Source: Candidatus Segetimicrobium genomatis (lineage in GTDB: Bacteria > Sysuimicrobiota > Sysuimicrobiia > Sysuimicrobiales > Segetimicrobiaceae). Taken from it: DNA of 6,571 bases. Position 1 is the stretch's first letter. Every line of letters begins with the position of its first letter. The stretch spans positions 1 to 6,571 of the forward strand of contig VBAN01000081.1 of the NCBI GenBank assembly GCA_005882445.1, written 5' to 3'. The notes under the pieces are model-generated. The model had not been told where the DNA came from. It searched no databases and worked only from the letters and a program-made list of their open reading frames with translations. Of the stretch, positions 1 through 6,571 are shown piece by piece. The position numbers and the translations under genes are program-made.

Positions 1-352
1 CCGGCGTGATCCCCAGGTGCTCGAGGAGGCGCCGCTGCCCCTCGTCGGTGCCGCCGCCGTGGCTGCCCATCGCCGCGATGAGCAGGGGATCGGCCCCCGC
101 CGTCCGCAGCTCGTCCACCACGGTGCGCAAGACCGGCACGATGTCGCGGATCCCCCGGCTCCCCGCGGTCACCGCGATCCGCGCCCGCGGGCGGACCCGC
201 GTCCGGAGATCGAGCCGGCGCATTTCCGCCCGGACGGCGGCCGGGACGTCGTCGAGGCGGGGCCGGGGGAACCGCTGATGCACCCGGACCATGCGGGGCA
301 TGGCGGAGGGCACGCGGATCCCGGCGGGAATGCGCTCGACACCGATCGCCAA
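1..352 (-). CDS. LarA-like (DUF2088 / lactate racemase N-terminal domain) protein, 3' end cut by window edge
   Basis: The 117 visible residues match the N-terminal domain of the DUF2088 family, which includes the nickel-pincer lactate racemase LarA. Residues 59-68 read IAVTAGSRGI. An Ile/Val-rich helix region follows, then LLIAAMGSHGGGTDEGQ at residues 90-106. The His in GSHGG (residue 98) lies where LarA has its catalytic His in the GxHRP-type motif; this correspondence is by my own alignment. The chosen start is TTG at 352-350, because GGAG lies 7 bases upstream (363-360). ATG codons at 301 and 292 are alternatives with no clear ribosome site, and would give MPRMVRV or MVRV as N-terminus. 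The C-terminal domain, which carries the other LarA active-site residues, lies outside the window, so racemase activity and nickel-pincer use cannot be judged. The gene is divergent from the iron alcohol dehydrogenase, which suggests a shared hydroxy-acid or alcohol pathway. That link is inference. Confidence 0.8.
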   Translation of the reverse strand, partial: MAIGVERIPAGIRVPSAMPRMVRVHQRFPRPRLDDVPAAVRAEMRRLDLRTRVRPRARIAVTAGSRGIRDIVPVLRTVVDELRTAGADPLLIAAMGSHGGGTDEGQRRLLEHLGITP

Positions 353-359
353 TGCGGTG

Positions 360-364
360 CTCCA
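360..364 (-). promoter_or_regulatory. Ribosome binding site supporting a TTG start for the LarA-like gene
   Basis: On the minus strand TGGAG is followed by 7 bases and then TTG at 352-350. This is the only good Shine-Dalgarno match ahead of any in-frame start, so it decides the start in favour of TTG over the downstream ATGs at 301 and 292. Confidence 0.5.
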
Positions 365-380
365 GAGGGCACGGGCAAAA

Positions 381-410
381 TTGCGCGTCAGACAGCCCCG
401 ATGGTATCAT
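381..410 (+). promoter_or_regulatory. Possible sigma70-type promoter for the iron alcohol dehydrogenase
   Basis: The spacer between the divergent genes (353-490) is visibly AT-richer around 375-425 than the coding DNA. TTGCGC at 381-386 (3 of 6 matches to TTGACA) and TATCAT at 405-410 (5 of 6 matches to TATAAT) are separated by 18 bases. They would start transcription near 417, about 75 bases before the dehydrogenase ATG. The -35 match is weak and the host's sigma factors are unknown. I could not find an equally good promoter facing the LarA-like gene, and no clear operator repeat. Confidence 0.3.
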
Positions 411-479
411 CTGGATGAACAATGGGTCAACCCGCCGGCCGAGCACTGCGCGCCTCGAGTCGCGCGACGGCGGGGGCTC

Positions 480-485
480 GGGGGG
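480..485 (+). promoter_or_regulatory. G-rich ribosome binding site before ATG 491
   Basis: A run of six G (480-485) lies 5 bases before ATG 491. It is an imperfect Shine-Dalgarno sequence, but it supports this start over the in-frame ATG at 422. The extra 23 residues from 422 are Arg/Ala/Gly-rich and resemble no part of the family. Confidence 0.4.
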
Positions 486-490
486 TCCGA

Positions 491-1618
491 ATGGCCACTC
501 CCTACATGCTCTTCGAGCAGCCGCGCGCGTTCCGGGGCCCGAGCCGCGTCTGGTTCGGGTCGCACGCCGCGGACCGGATCGCGGATTCTCTCGCGGAGCT
601 GGGCGTGCGCCCCGGCGCCGCGTTCCTGGTGACCGATGCCGTCGTAGAACGGCTGGGGCTGGCGCGCGGCGTCGCCGCCGGCCTGACCGCGGCGGGGTGT
701 GAGGTGCACCGCTACGCGGACATTCCGGGAGAGCCGAGCGTCGAGGTCGCGGACCGGGCGGTGGCCGCGACCCGCCGGATCGCGCCGGCGCTCGTGGTGG
801 GGGTGGGCGGCGGCAGCGTCATGGACGTCGCCAAGATCAGCGCCGCGCTCGTTCGCAATCCCGGCAGCGTGCTGGACTACACGCACGTCGTCGGCCGCCG
901 TCTCGCCGAAGCCTCGGTCCCGACGATCCTCGTCCCGACCACGGCCGGCACCGGGGCCGAGGCGAGCCAGAACGCCGTCTTCACCACCGGCGCGCGGAAG
1001 GTGTTTGCCAACAACCACCCGCAGCTCCTGGCCACCGGAGCGATTCTCGATCCGCTGCTGACGCATTCGCTGCCTTCAACGGTCACCGCGCATACGGGCC
1101 TCGACGCGCTCAGCCACTGCATGGAAGGAACGCTCTCCACCAACGCCACCGCCCTCACCGATCAGATGGCGGCGCAGGGAACCGGGCTGATCTTCGGCGT
1201 CCTCCGGCGCGCCTGCGGCGCGAATCCGGATCCCGCCGCGCGCGCCCACATGCTGCTCGCCGCCTACCTGGGGGGGTTGAGCCTGAACGCCGGCATGGTC
1301 CTCGGCCACTCGGTCGCCTACACGATCGCGAACCGGCTGCATCTGCCGCACGGCCTCTCCTGCGCGCTGGCCCTGCCGTATGCGCTCGCGTACAGCCGAG
1401 AGGCGGCGATCGCCGAGGTGGGCGGGCTGTGCCGCGATGTCGGAATTCCAGACTCGCTGCGGTCGCTCGGGCTGGAGCGGGACCGCCTGCCCGAGATGGT
1501 GGACGAATGCCTGGAGGTCTATCCGCGCCCGAACAACCCCCGCCCGCTCGCCCGGGACGCGCTGCGCTCGCTGTATGAGGCGATGTGGGACGGACGCCCG
1601 GCCCACACCTGGCACTAG
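491..1618 (+). CDS. Iron-containing (group III) alcohol dehydrogenase
   Basis: This 375-aa protein is a full-length member of the iron-dependent alcohol dehydrogenase family, cytoplasmic NAD(P)-linked enzymes that interconvert alcohols or hydroxy acids with carbonyls. The N-terminal half is the nucleotide-binding domain, with the family motif GVGGGSVMD at residues 104-112 and VPTTAGTGAE at 148-157. The helical C-terminal half has the four metal ligands by spacing: Asp205 and His209 in LDALSH, His273 in LGHSVAY, and His287 in LPHG. The spacings (D-x3-H, and 14 residues between the last two His) match FucO of E. coli. The position four residues after the third ligand, His in FucO, is Tyr277 here. 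The N-terminus MATPYMLFEQPRAF starts in a normal way for the family. Related subfamilies include maleylacetate reductases and hydroxyacid-oxoacid transhydrogenases, so the substrate is open. Its TAG stop overlaps the stop of the convergent VWA gene on a CTAG palindrome. Confidence 0.92.
   Translation: MATPYMLFEQPRAFRGPSRVWFGSHAADRIADSLAELGVRPGAAFLVTDAVVERLGLARGVAAGLTAAGCEVHRYADIPGEPSVEVADRAVAATRRIAPALVVGVGGGSVMDVAKISAALVRNPGSVLDYTHVVGRRLAEASVPTILVPTTAGTGAEASQNAVFTTGARKVFANNHPQLLATGAILDPLLTHSLPSTVTAHTGLDALSHCMEGTLSTNATALTDQMAAQGTGLIFGVLRRACGANPDPAARAHMLLAAYLGGLSLNAGMVLGHSVAYTIANRLHLPHGLSCALALPYALAYSREAAIAEVGGLCRDVGIPDSLRSLGLERDRLPEMVDECLEVYPRPNNPRPLARDALRSLYEAMWDGRPAHTWH
1615..1618. other. CTAG palindrome shared as stop codon by two convergent genes
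   Basis: The plus-strand dehydrogenase ends with TAG at 1616-1618. The minus-strand VWA gene, in its frame-corrected tail, ends with TAG at 1617-1615. Both stops come from one CTAG. There is no intergenic space, so any terminator for either transcript must lie inside the opposing gene; I could not identify one. Confidence 0.8.
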
Positions 1619-4291
1619 GGCCGCTTCGTTCCCCGCAGGCGCCCGATGAAGAGCCGGGCGGCCTGCTGCATCGACGCGGCACGCAGCGCCTCTTCCTCCG
1701 CAAACCGCGCCTCCTCGACCGCCCAGCGGTCCGCGGCATCGTAGGACGCATCCGCCCCGGCCCGGGCGGTTCGGCAGGCGCCGCAGCGTGATTTCCGCAA
1801 GCAGCAACCCCAGCGCCGCGCCGGTGAGCGCGGGCCACGCCTCGCGCTCGCCGGTTCCCCGCCCAGGCCGGAAGGCTTCCTCCGGCCGGTTGAGGAACGC
1901 GCCCCCGGTCGTCTCGACCACCCGGGAGAGCCGCGCCAGGTTGCCTTCCGCGAGGCGGTACTCGGCGGAATACGGCACGACGAGCCCGACGGTGCGGGCG
2001 GCCACGGCGCGCCGGGCATCGTGGGCCGCCAGCGTGAGCGTGTACGTGCCGGGCCGGGGGGCCGGCCACGTTCCCTCATAGCGGCCGGGGGCGGTCTGCT
2101 CCAGGACGATCGATCGGCGCTCGCTGCTCGGGCCCGCGACCTCCCCGCTGACATCCAACCCATCCCAGGGCGCGCCGTCGGGCCGGCGGGCGTCGAGGAC
2201 GGCGCGCGCTTCGCTCCCGCCCGCGTCCATCGCCGCCGCGAGGTGCAATCCCGCCGCGTCATCCGGCAGGGTCCACCGGATCGCCTGCGACCAGAACCGC
2301 GCCACATCGGGCCAGGACGCCCACGGGGCGGTCCACCGCAGCCCGTCGTCGGAGGTGAACGCCACGGTACGCCCCAGCCCGTATCGCCAGGTGGCGAGCA
2401 GAGGATCCCGCCGGGGGCTCACGAGGGCGACGTCCGCCGAGGGCTTCGCGGCCGCGGCCACATATCCGCGGAGCGCCGGCGGGGGGGTGAGCCCCGCGAG
2501 CGTCGGTCCCGCCCCGAGTCGCGCGGGGACGACCGGCTCCTCGACGATGAACGCCCGCACCGCCATCAGCGCCTCGGCGGTAAAGATCTTGGGCACGCTG
2601 TACAGATCTTTGGCGATGTAGGCGCGTCCCCCGCCCCACCGGGCGAGGTTGCGCATGAACTCGGTGTCGGCATCGCGGCCGATCGCGATCGAGCTCAGCG
2701 TGATCTTGTCGCGGGTCATCGCGGCGACGATTCCGGGAAAGTCCCCGGGGTCGGTGAGCCCGTCGCTCAATACGATGGCGTGCCGGATCTTGGCTGGGGT
2801 GGCGCGGAGGTACTCCCGGGCGGCCCGCAGGGGCGGGGCCATCACCGTCCCACCGCCCGCCTTGAGGCGGGCGATCTGCTCCAGCACCCGCGCCCGGTTC
2901 CGGGCCTCGGTCGGCGGCACCAACCAGCGGTACTCCTGGTCGAAGGTGATGACCCCGATGTGGTCATGCTCTCCCAGCAGGTCGATCACCGAAGACGCGA
3001 TCTCTTTCGCCAGTTCCTCTTTGGCGATTTCCGTGCCGAAGGCGTCCATGCTCCCCGACGTATCGATCACCAGGACGATGGCCACGGTCGGCACCGCCAC
3101 TGTCTGCCGGACATCCATCGTGACGGGAAGGATCTCCTCGAGCGGGGTCCCGGCGTATCCCCCAACGCCGTAGCTGTGGCCGCCGCCGATGGCGACGAGG
3201 CCGCCGCCGGCCGTGCCGACGAACGCGCGGATGGCCTCCTGCTGCGCCTGGGTGAGGTCGAGCGCCGGCACATCGTTCAGCACGAGGCATCCATAGGGGA
3301 CGAAGCCGGTCGCCTCCGCCGGCACCTCCTCGGGGAGCCGCACGTCGACCCGCAGTTCCTGGCCGCGGAGCCACGCGGGCAGCCGCGTGGGACTCGCGGT
3401 GACGAAGAGCACGCGGGGCCGGCCCCGCACCGCCACGATGGCTTCTCCGTGGTTGTTTTCCGACATCGTGTCGGGCGACGCGGCGACGTCGATGCGATAC
3501 CGGACCGCTCCCTCCTGCCGGGCGAGATCGGAAAACGGGATGGCGGTCTGCCCGGGCGCGAGCCGGAGGCGCCGCGTCTCCACGGGCTCGCTGTTGCGCG
3601 AGAGGGTCACGGCGGCCTCCGCGGGGACCGTGGAGCGGACCACGGCCCGGATCTCGTAGGCCTCTCCCGCGCGGACTTCCTGCGGCGCCGTCACCGCGTC
3701 AACCAGCACCTCTTCGGGCCGGCCGGCGGCGACCGGCACCGCGTCGACGACGATCCCGGCGGCCCGCGCCACGCGCGCGGCCGCGGCGGCATCCCCGCGG
3801 TTTTCGGCGCCGTCGCTCAGGAGGACGATGCGCCGCGCGCCGGCCTCGCCCAGCATCCGCTGCGCGAGGCCGAGCGCCGCCCCGATGTCGGTCGCGTTGG
3901 GACCGAGCGGACGGCCCAGGTCCCCGATCGCCGGGTGCGCCTCCACCGGTACCTGCAGCAGCGGACGTCCGGCGAACGCGATCACCCCCGCCCGGTCGTC
4001 CCGCCGCATCCTCGAAAGCGCCTCGCGGACAAAGGCGGCCTCGGCGCGCTGCCCCTCGGCGGTGATGCTGAGCGAACGATCCACGGCGAAGACCACACCG
4101 ATCCCGGCCAGGGGAGCACGCAGCAGCGGGCCGCTCAGCGCGACGATGAGCAGCCCCAGCATCGCGGCGCGCAGGGCGGTCGTCGCACGCCAGCGCCATC
4201 CGGAACGGCGCCGGCCCAGCAGTACCACCAGCAGCACCAGGGGGAGCAGCAAGAACGCCGCCGGATGCATGAACGCCACCGGGGGGGTCAT
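1615..4291 (-). CDS. Membrane protein with two VWA domains and a glutamine-amidotransferase-like domain; apparent frameshift near the 3' end
   Basis: This is the last gene of the operon. After removing one base from a G run near 1755-1758 it encodes 891 aa. Two N-terminal membrane segments (residues about 11-26 and 39-55) flank the basic loop GRRRSGWRWR, which places the rest outside the cytoplasmic membrane. VWA domain 1 has a complete metal site: DRSLS at 71-75, Thr134, Asp160 in LLSDG. A beta-rich linker follows (about 195-285). A glutamine-amidotransferase-like fold lies at about 291-395, with GGGLVAIGGGHSYG and no catalytic Cys, so it is not an amidotransferase. VWA domain 2 is canonical: DTSGSM at 410-415, Thr482, Asp510. 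A beta-rich region and a third membrane segment (about 818-834) precede LRRL and a short cytoplasmic tail. Up to LRRLPNRPG one frame is coding; the tail from DASYDAADRWA to the stop is in the next frame. The ATG overlaps the upstream stop (ATGA). These proteins often travel with MoxR, DUF58 and BatA-like partners; the function is unknown, probably metal-dependent protein binding. Confidence 0.88.
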
Positions 4292-6087
4292 GCTTCGCCT
4301 CCCGGGCGCCGGGTTGCCAGGATCCACTCTCCCATCGCGACGCCCACGGCGCCCAGCAGGAGCCACGGCCACAGGGGCACCTGACTCGAGAGCGGTCCCC
4401 CGCCCTGCCGGCGGCCGCCCTGCCCGGCGGGGCGGGCCGCCGCCGGCGCCGTCCCCGGCCGGATGAGCCCGGCGCGGCGGTCGGCGCTGAGCACGGTGAT
4501 CTCGCGGGCCCCGCCCGGGCCCCTCAGCTGGTAGACGCCGGCGCGGGTCAACGGTGGAAGGAGAAACATCCCCTCCTCCGCCCGCACGGCCTGATGGCGT
4601 CCGTCGGGATGGACGAGGTCTGCCCCGGCGGCGCCGCCGGCGGGAACCTGCAGGGCCTCTCCCGCCCGGAGTTCCAGCGCCCCTCCGCCGAGCCAGGCCA
4701 GGCCGTTGGCCATGAGAATCGGAAAGGCCACGTGTTGTGGAAGATCGGAATCCTGAAGCGCAAACCCGAGCACGAGGGCGCGTATCCCTCCGCCTTCGTA
4801 CGCCCACAGGAGGGGGACGTCCCCACCGGCCAGTACGCGGCCACCCTGCGGGGCGAGGGCGAGCGCGCGCGCCACCCGCACGCTGCTCAGGTCGACGTAC
4901 TGCAAAATGGGATCGGTCCGGTCCCACGTCGCGAAGCGAGGACCGCTCACCTCGCCCACCGCGGCCGCCGGGACGTTGGGGGCAACGGTGCCAATCATGA
5001 GATAGTCGCCGGGCGGAATGGGTCCAGGATCCGTGCGATCAAGGATCACGACCCCGAAGGCGCCCCAGGTCCGTGGATCCGCGGTGCGCGTCTCGACGGC
5101 GCGGGCGACCGGCAGGACCTGGAGGAGCCGTTCGAGGTAGGGATTCCCCTGACTCACCAGGAGCACCGCCGGCAGCGGCGCCGGATCGAGCACCGCCGAG
5201 GCGACATCGTCGTCCGGCAGCAGATCGTGCGTGCCGAGCCGGGCTTGAAACACGCCGGAGTCGGTGACCGGAAAGACGACAGTCCGGGAGCCGCCGCCCG
5301 GCAGGTCCAGCGTGCCTCGGTACACCCCGGTCCGGTCGCGGGTGACGACGACCGGGATCCGCCGGGGACGCGCGCTGAAGTTGTCGACGCGGAGGAGCGC
5401 CTCGGCGCCGTCCGGACCGTGCGCGGCGCGGAACATCGTGATCCCCACGTTGTCGTCGGACGTTCCGAGGAACCGGTAGACCGCCTGCGGGAACGCAGGG
5501 AGCGGGCCCCGCGCGGCGTCGGTCCAGACCAGGATCCGTCCCCCGGGCCCGAGGGGGTGTTCGGCGGCCAGCGCCACCGCGCCCGAGATGTCGCCCGAGA
5601 CATCCCACGGCTGGAGCGTCCGCAGCGCGGCCGCAATCGTGTTGTGGTCGGAGGTCAGCGGGACGAGCAGTTCGGGGCGGGCGCCGGCGATCACCACGCC
5701 CGCGCGCTGGCCCGCCCTCAGGCGCGAGGCGGCCTCGAGCGCCTCTGCGCGGGCGCGATCGAAGCGGGTCGGCGATATATCGCGCGCCCGCATGGACATG
5801 GAGAGGTCGAGCACCAGGAGGAGGTCGCCGGGCGCGTACTGGGAGATCAGCGCGGGCCGGGCCAGGCCGGTCACCAGGGCCGCCGCCGCGAGGATCTGGA
5901 GCAGGAGCAGCAGGCTGCGTTCGATTCGCCGCGACGGGCGATAGGCGGCCAGGGTCGCCGCGGACCGCTGCCACAGCAGCACACTGCTGACGGGATGGTC
6001 CCTGCGCCGGACGCGCAGCAGGTAGAGGAGAATGAGAAACGGGATGGCCAGCAGGCCCCACAGCGCGTCCGGCGCGCCCAGGGTCAC
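4288..6087 (-). CDS. BatA-like membrane protein with one VWA domain
   Basis: The 599-aa product has the layout of the aerotolerance-regulator (BatA N-terminal) family. The first membrane segment (about 9-24) ends in RVRRRD, followed by the conserved-looking VSSVLLWQ at 33-40. A second membrane segment lies at about 58-75. A VWA domain follows (about 87-215) with metal-site residues Asp94, Ser96 and Ser98 in DLSMSM and Asp190 in VWTD. The Thr usually found in a GGTD-like motif seems to be replaced by Gly165 (VSGDIS). Beta-rich and mixed alpha/beta regions span about 225-540. A Pro/Gly/Arg linker (546-564) leads to a last membrane segment (571-590) and the short tail ATRRPGGEA. By the positive-inside rule the VWA and middle regions face outward. 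The chosen start is GTG 6087, overlapping the DUF58 stop as GTGA, with a G-rich site 8 bases upstream. A GTG at 6114 would add nine residues but overlap the upstream gene by 31 bases. It probably works with the adjacent VWA protein in a membrane complex; this is inference. Confidence 0.88.
   Translation of the reverse strand: MTLGAPDALWGLLAIPFLILLYLLRVRRRDHPVSSVLLWQRSAATLAAYRPSRRIERSLLLLLQILAAAALVTGLARPALISQYAPGDLLLVLDLSMSMRARDISPTRFDRARAEALEAASRLRAGQRAGVVIAGARPELLVPLTSDHNTIAAALRTLQPWDVSGDISGAVALAAEHPLGPGGRILVWTDAARGPLPAFPQAVYRFLGTSDDNVGITMFRAAHGPDGAEALLRVDNFSARPRRIPVVVTRDRTGVYRGTLDLPGGGSRTVVFPVTDSGVFQARLGTHDLLPDDDVASAVLDPAPLPAVLLVSQGNPYLERLLQVLPVARAVETRTADPRTWGAFGVVILDRTDPGPIPPGDYLMIGTVAPNVPAAAVGEVSGPRFATWDRTDPILQYVDLSSVRVARALALAPQGGRVLAGGDVPLLWAYEGGGIRALVLGFALQDSDLPQHVAFPILMANGLAWLGGGALELRAGEALQVPAGGAAGADLVHPDGRHQAVRAEEGMFLLPPLTRAGVYQLRGPGGAREITVLSADRRAGLIRPGTAPAAARPAGQGGRRQGGGPLSSQVPLWPWLLLGAVGVAMGEWILATRRPGGEA
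4298..4303 (-). promoter_or_regulatory. Strong ribosome binding site for the two-VWA gene
   Basis: GGGAGG on the minus strand lies 6 bases before ATG 4291-4289, inside the last codons of the BatA-like gene. With the ATGA overlap it fixes this start over the second in-frame Met seven codons later. Confidence 0.75.
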
Positions 6088-6571
6088 CGGACGAGCCCCC
6101 CCTGACGCAGCCACCGCAGGATCAGCGATTCTACGGAGACCGATGTCGTCGTGCGCAGATAGTCGATGCCGTGGTGGAAGCAGAACCGCTCGATACCGTG
6201 GAAGAACGCGTCGCGCGCCGCCGCGTACGCCCGCAGCGCCTCGGCGTCCACCGTCACCTCGACCGCGCGCCCCGTCTCGGCATCCACCAACCGGAGGTCA
6301 CCGGCGAGACGCGGAGCCAGCTCGTCGTCGGCGAGCAGGTGGATCAGGAACGTCTGAAACCGGCGGGCGCGGGCCAGCAGCAGCGCGCGCTCGTAGCCCC
6401 GGGGGTCGAACAGATCTGTGAGGAGAACCAGCAGCCCGCGGCGGCGGGACGCGGCCAGCTGCCGGCGCATCGCCATCAGGAGATCGGTTTCACCGGATGG
6501 CTCGAGCCTCTCGAGGAACCCGAGCAGGTCCCCGGCCCGCGCGCGGCCCCGCAGACGCTCGAGCCGGGGCC
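6084..6571 (-). CDS. DUF58 family protein, C-terminal part (5' end beyond window)
   Basis: The visible 161 residues are the C-terminal part of a DUF58 protein, a family with a VWA-like fold that commonly lies between moxR and batA-like genes. The start of the gene lies beyond the right edge. Visible markers are SGETDL (25-30), whose Thr-Asp matches the third metal-site element, and GLLVLLTDLFD (45-55), the core strand with Asp52. Then come an alternating helix/strand pattern, LRLVDAETGRAVEV (92-105), matching the family's 'D-P-E-T-G' stretch, and the C-terminal LRTTTSVSVESLILRWLR. No membrane segment is seen in this part, so it is likely cytoplasmic or peripheral. Its TGA (6086-6084) overlaps the GTG of the BatA-like gene, making it the first visible gene of the operon. 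The role is unknown; partnership with a MoxR-type AAA+ ATPase is expected from family context. Confidence 0.85.
   Translation of the reverse strand, partial: PRLERLRGRARAGDLLGFLERLEPSGETDLLMAMRRQLAASRRRGLLVLLTDLFDPRGYERALLLARARRFQTFLIHLLADDELAPRLAGDLRLVDAETGRAVEVTVDAEALRAYAAARDAFFHGIERFCFHHGIDYLRTTTSVSVESLILRWLRQGGLVR
6096..6103 (-). promoter_or_regulatory. Ribosome binding site for the BatA-like gene
   Basis: On the minus strand an A followed by seven G (6103-6096) lies 8 bases before GTG 6087-6085. It supports that start and sits within the final codons of the DUF58 gene, as expected for coupled translation. Confidence 0.5.

Noticed and set aside
17..418. A 133-codon plus-strand frame opposite the LarA-like gene
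   Set aside because: The minus strand has the conserved AGSRGI and GSHGG motifs. The plus-strand product is Pro/Arg/His-rich and featureless.
422..490. Upstream ATG start adding 23 residues to the dehydrogenase
   Set aside because: The added stretch is Arg/Ala-rich and unlike family N-termini. It starts about 12 bases after the candidate -10, and ATG 491 has a G-rich site at suitable spacing.
353..490. Operator, riboswitch or small RNA in the divergent spacer
   Set aside because: I saw no convincing inverted repeat, conserved riboswitch core or terminator hairpin followed by a T run; only a weak promoter-like pair was kept.
1615..2307. A separate 230-codon minus-strand gene covering the VWA tail
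   Set aside because: Only its last 45 or so codons look coding; the rest is an out-of-frame shadow of the VWA protein's C-terminal region. A frameshift explains it better than a separate gene.
2021..4384. A 787-codon open frame on the plus strand
   Set aside because: It is the mirror of the two-VWA gene. In such GC-rich DNA antisense frames stay open by chance. The product is His/Arg/Gly/Asp-rich, with no membrane segment or family motif, while the minus strand carries canonical VWA motifs.
1076..4927. A single 1283-codon minus-strand reading frame
   Set aside because: Only the middle part (4291 to about 1757) has recognisable domains. The right end is the BatA-like gene read out of frame, and the left end is antisense to the dehydrogenase. 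Both ends are Arg/Gly/Pro-rich and domain-free.
4594..6105. A 503-codon open frame on the plus strand
   Set aside because: It is antisense to the BatA-like gene, with an Arg/Gly/Gln-rich low-complexity product and no family motif.

Overview
The window is bacterial, very GC-rich (roughly 70%) and densely coded. Nothing in it identifies the taxon. GC content, tight gene packing and gene set fit a high-GC environmental bacterium, but I would not name a phylum. I see no mobile element, CRISPR array, tRNA or rRNA.

Left part (1-1618): a divergent pair. On the minus strand is the N-terminal third or so of a DUF2088 / lactate racemase (LarA)-like protein, cut by the left edge. On the plus strand is a complete iron-dependent (group III) alcohol dehydrogenase of 375 aa. 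About 138 bases between the two starts hold the only plausible promoter region. The two genes may belong to one hydroxy-acid or alcohol catabolic locus, but their substrates cannot be read from the sequence.

Right part (1615-6571): a minus-strand operon of three tightly overlapping genes, transcribed from right to left. First is the C-terminal 161 aa of a DUF58 protein. Then comes a BatA-like membrane protein with one von Willebrand factor A (VWA) domain (599 aa). Last is a large membrane protein with two VWA domains separated by a glutamine-amidotransferase-like domain (891 aa after a frame correction). The genes are joined by GTGA and ATGA start/stop overlaps, so they are probably translationally coupled. 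This is the DUF58-BatA-VWA part of the widespread MoxR/'Bat' (Bacteroides aerotolerance-like) cluster. A MoxR AAA+ ATPase gene would be expected beyond the right edge. The VWA domains are predicted to sit on the outer face of the cytoplasmic membrane as metal-dependent protein-binding modules. The substrate of such systems is generally unknown.

Two things deserve attention. The last VWA gene changes reading frame near its 3' end (around 1750-1783): the frame carrying its last membrane segment runs on for about 230 codons antisense to the dehydrogenase, while the neighbouring frame holds a credible tail. That tail stops on a CTAG palindrome which also supplies the dehydrogenase's stop codon. 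I did not find evidence of a new biological system; the window is mostly a known cluster type with a few unusual details.
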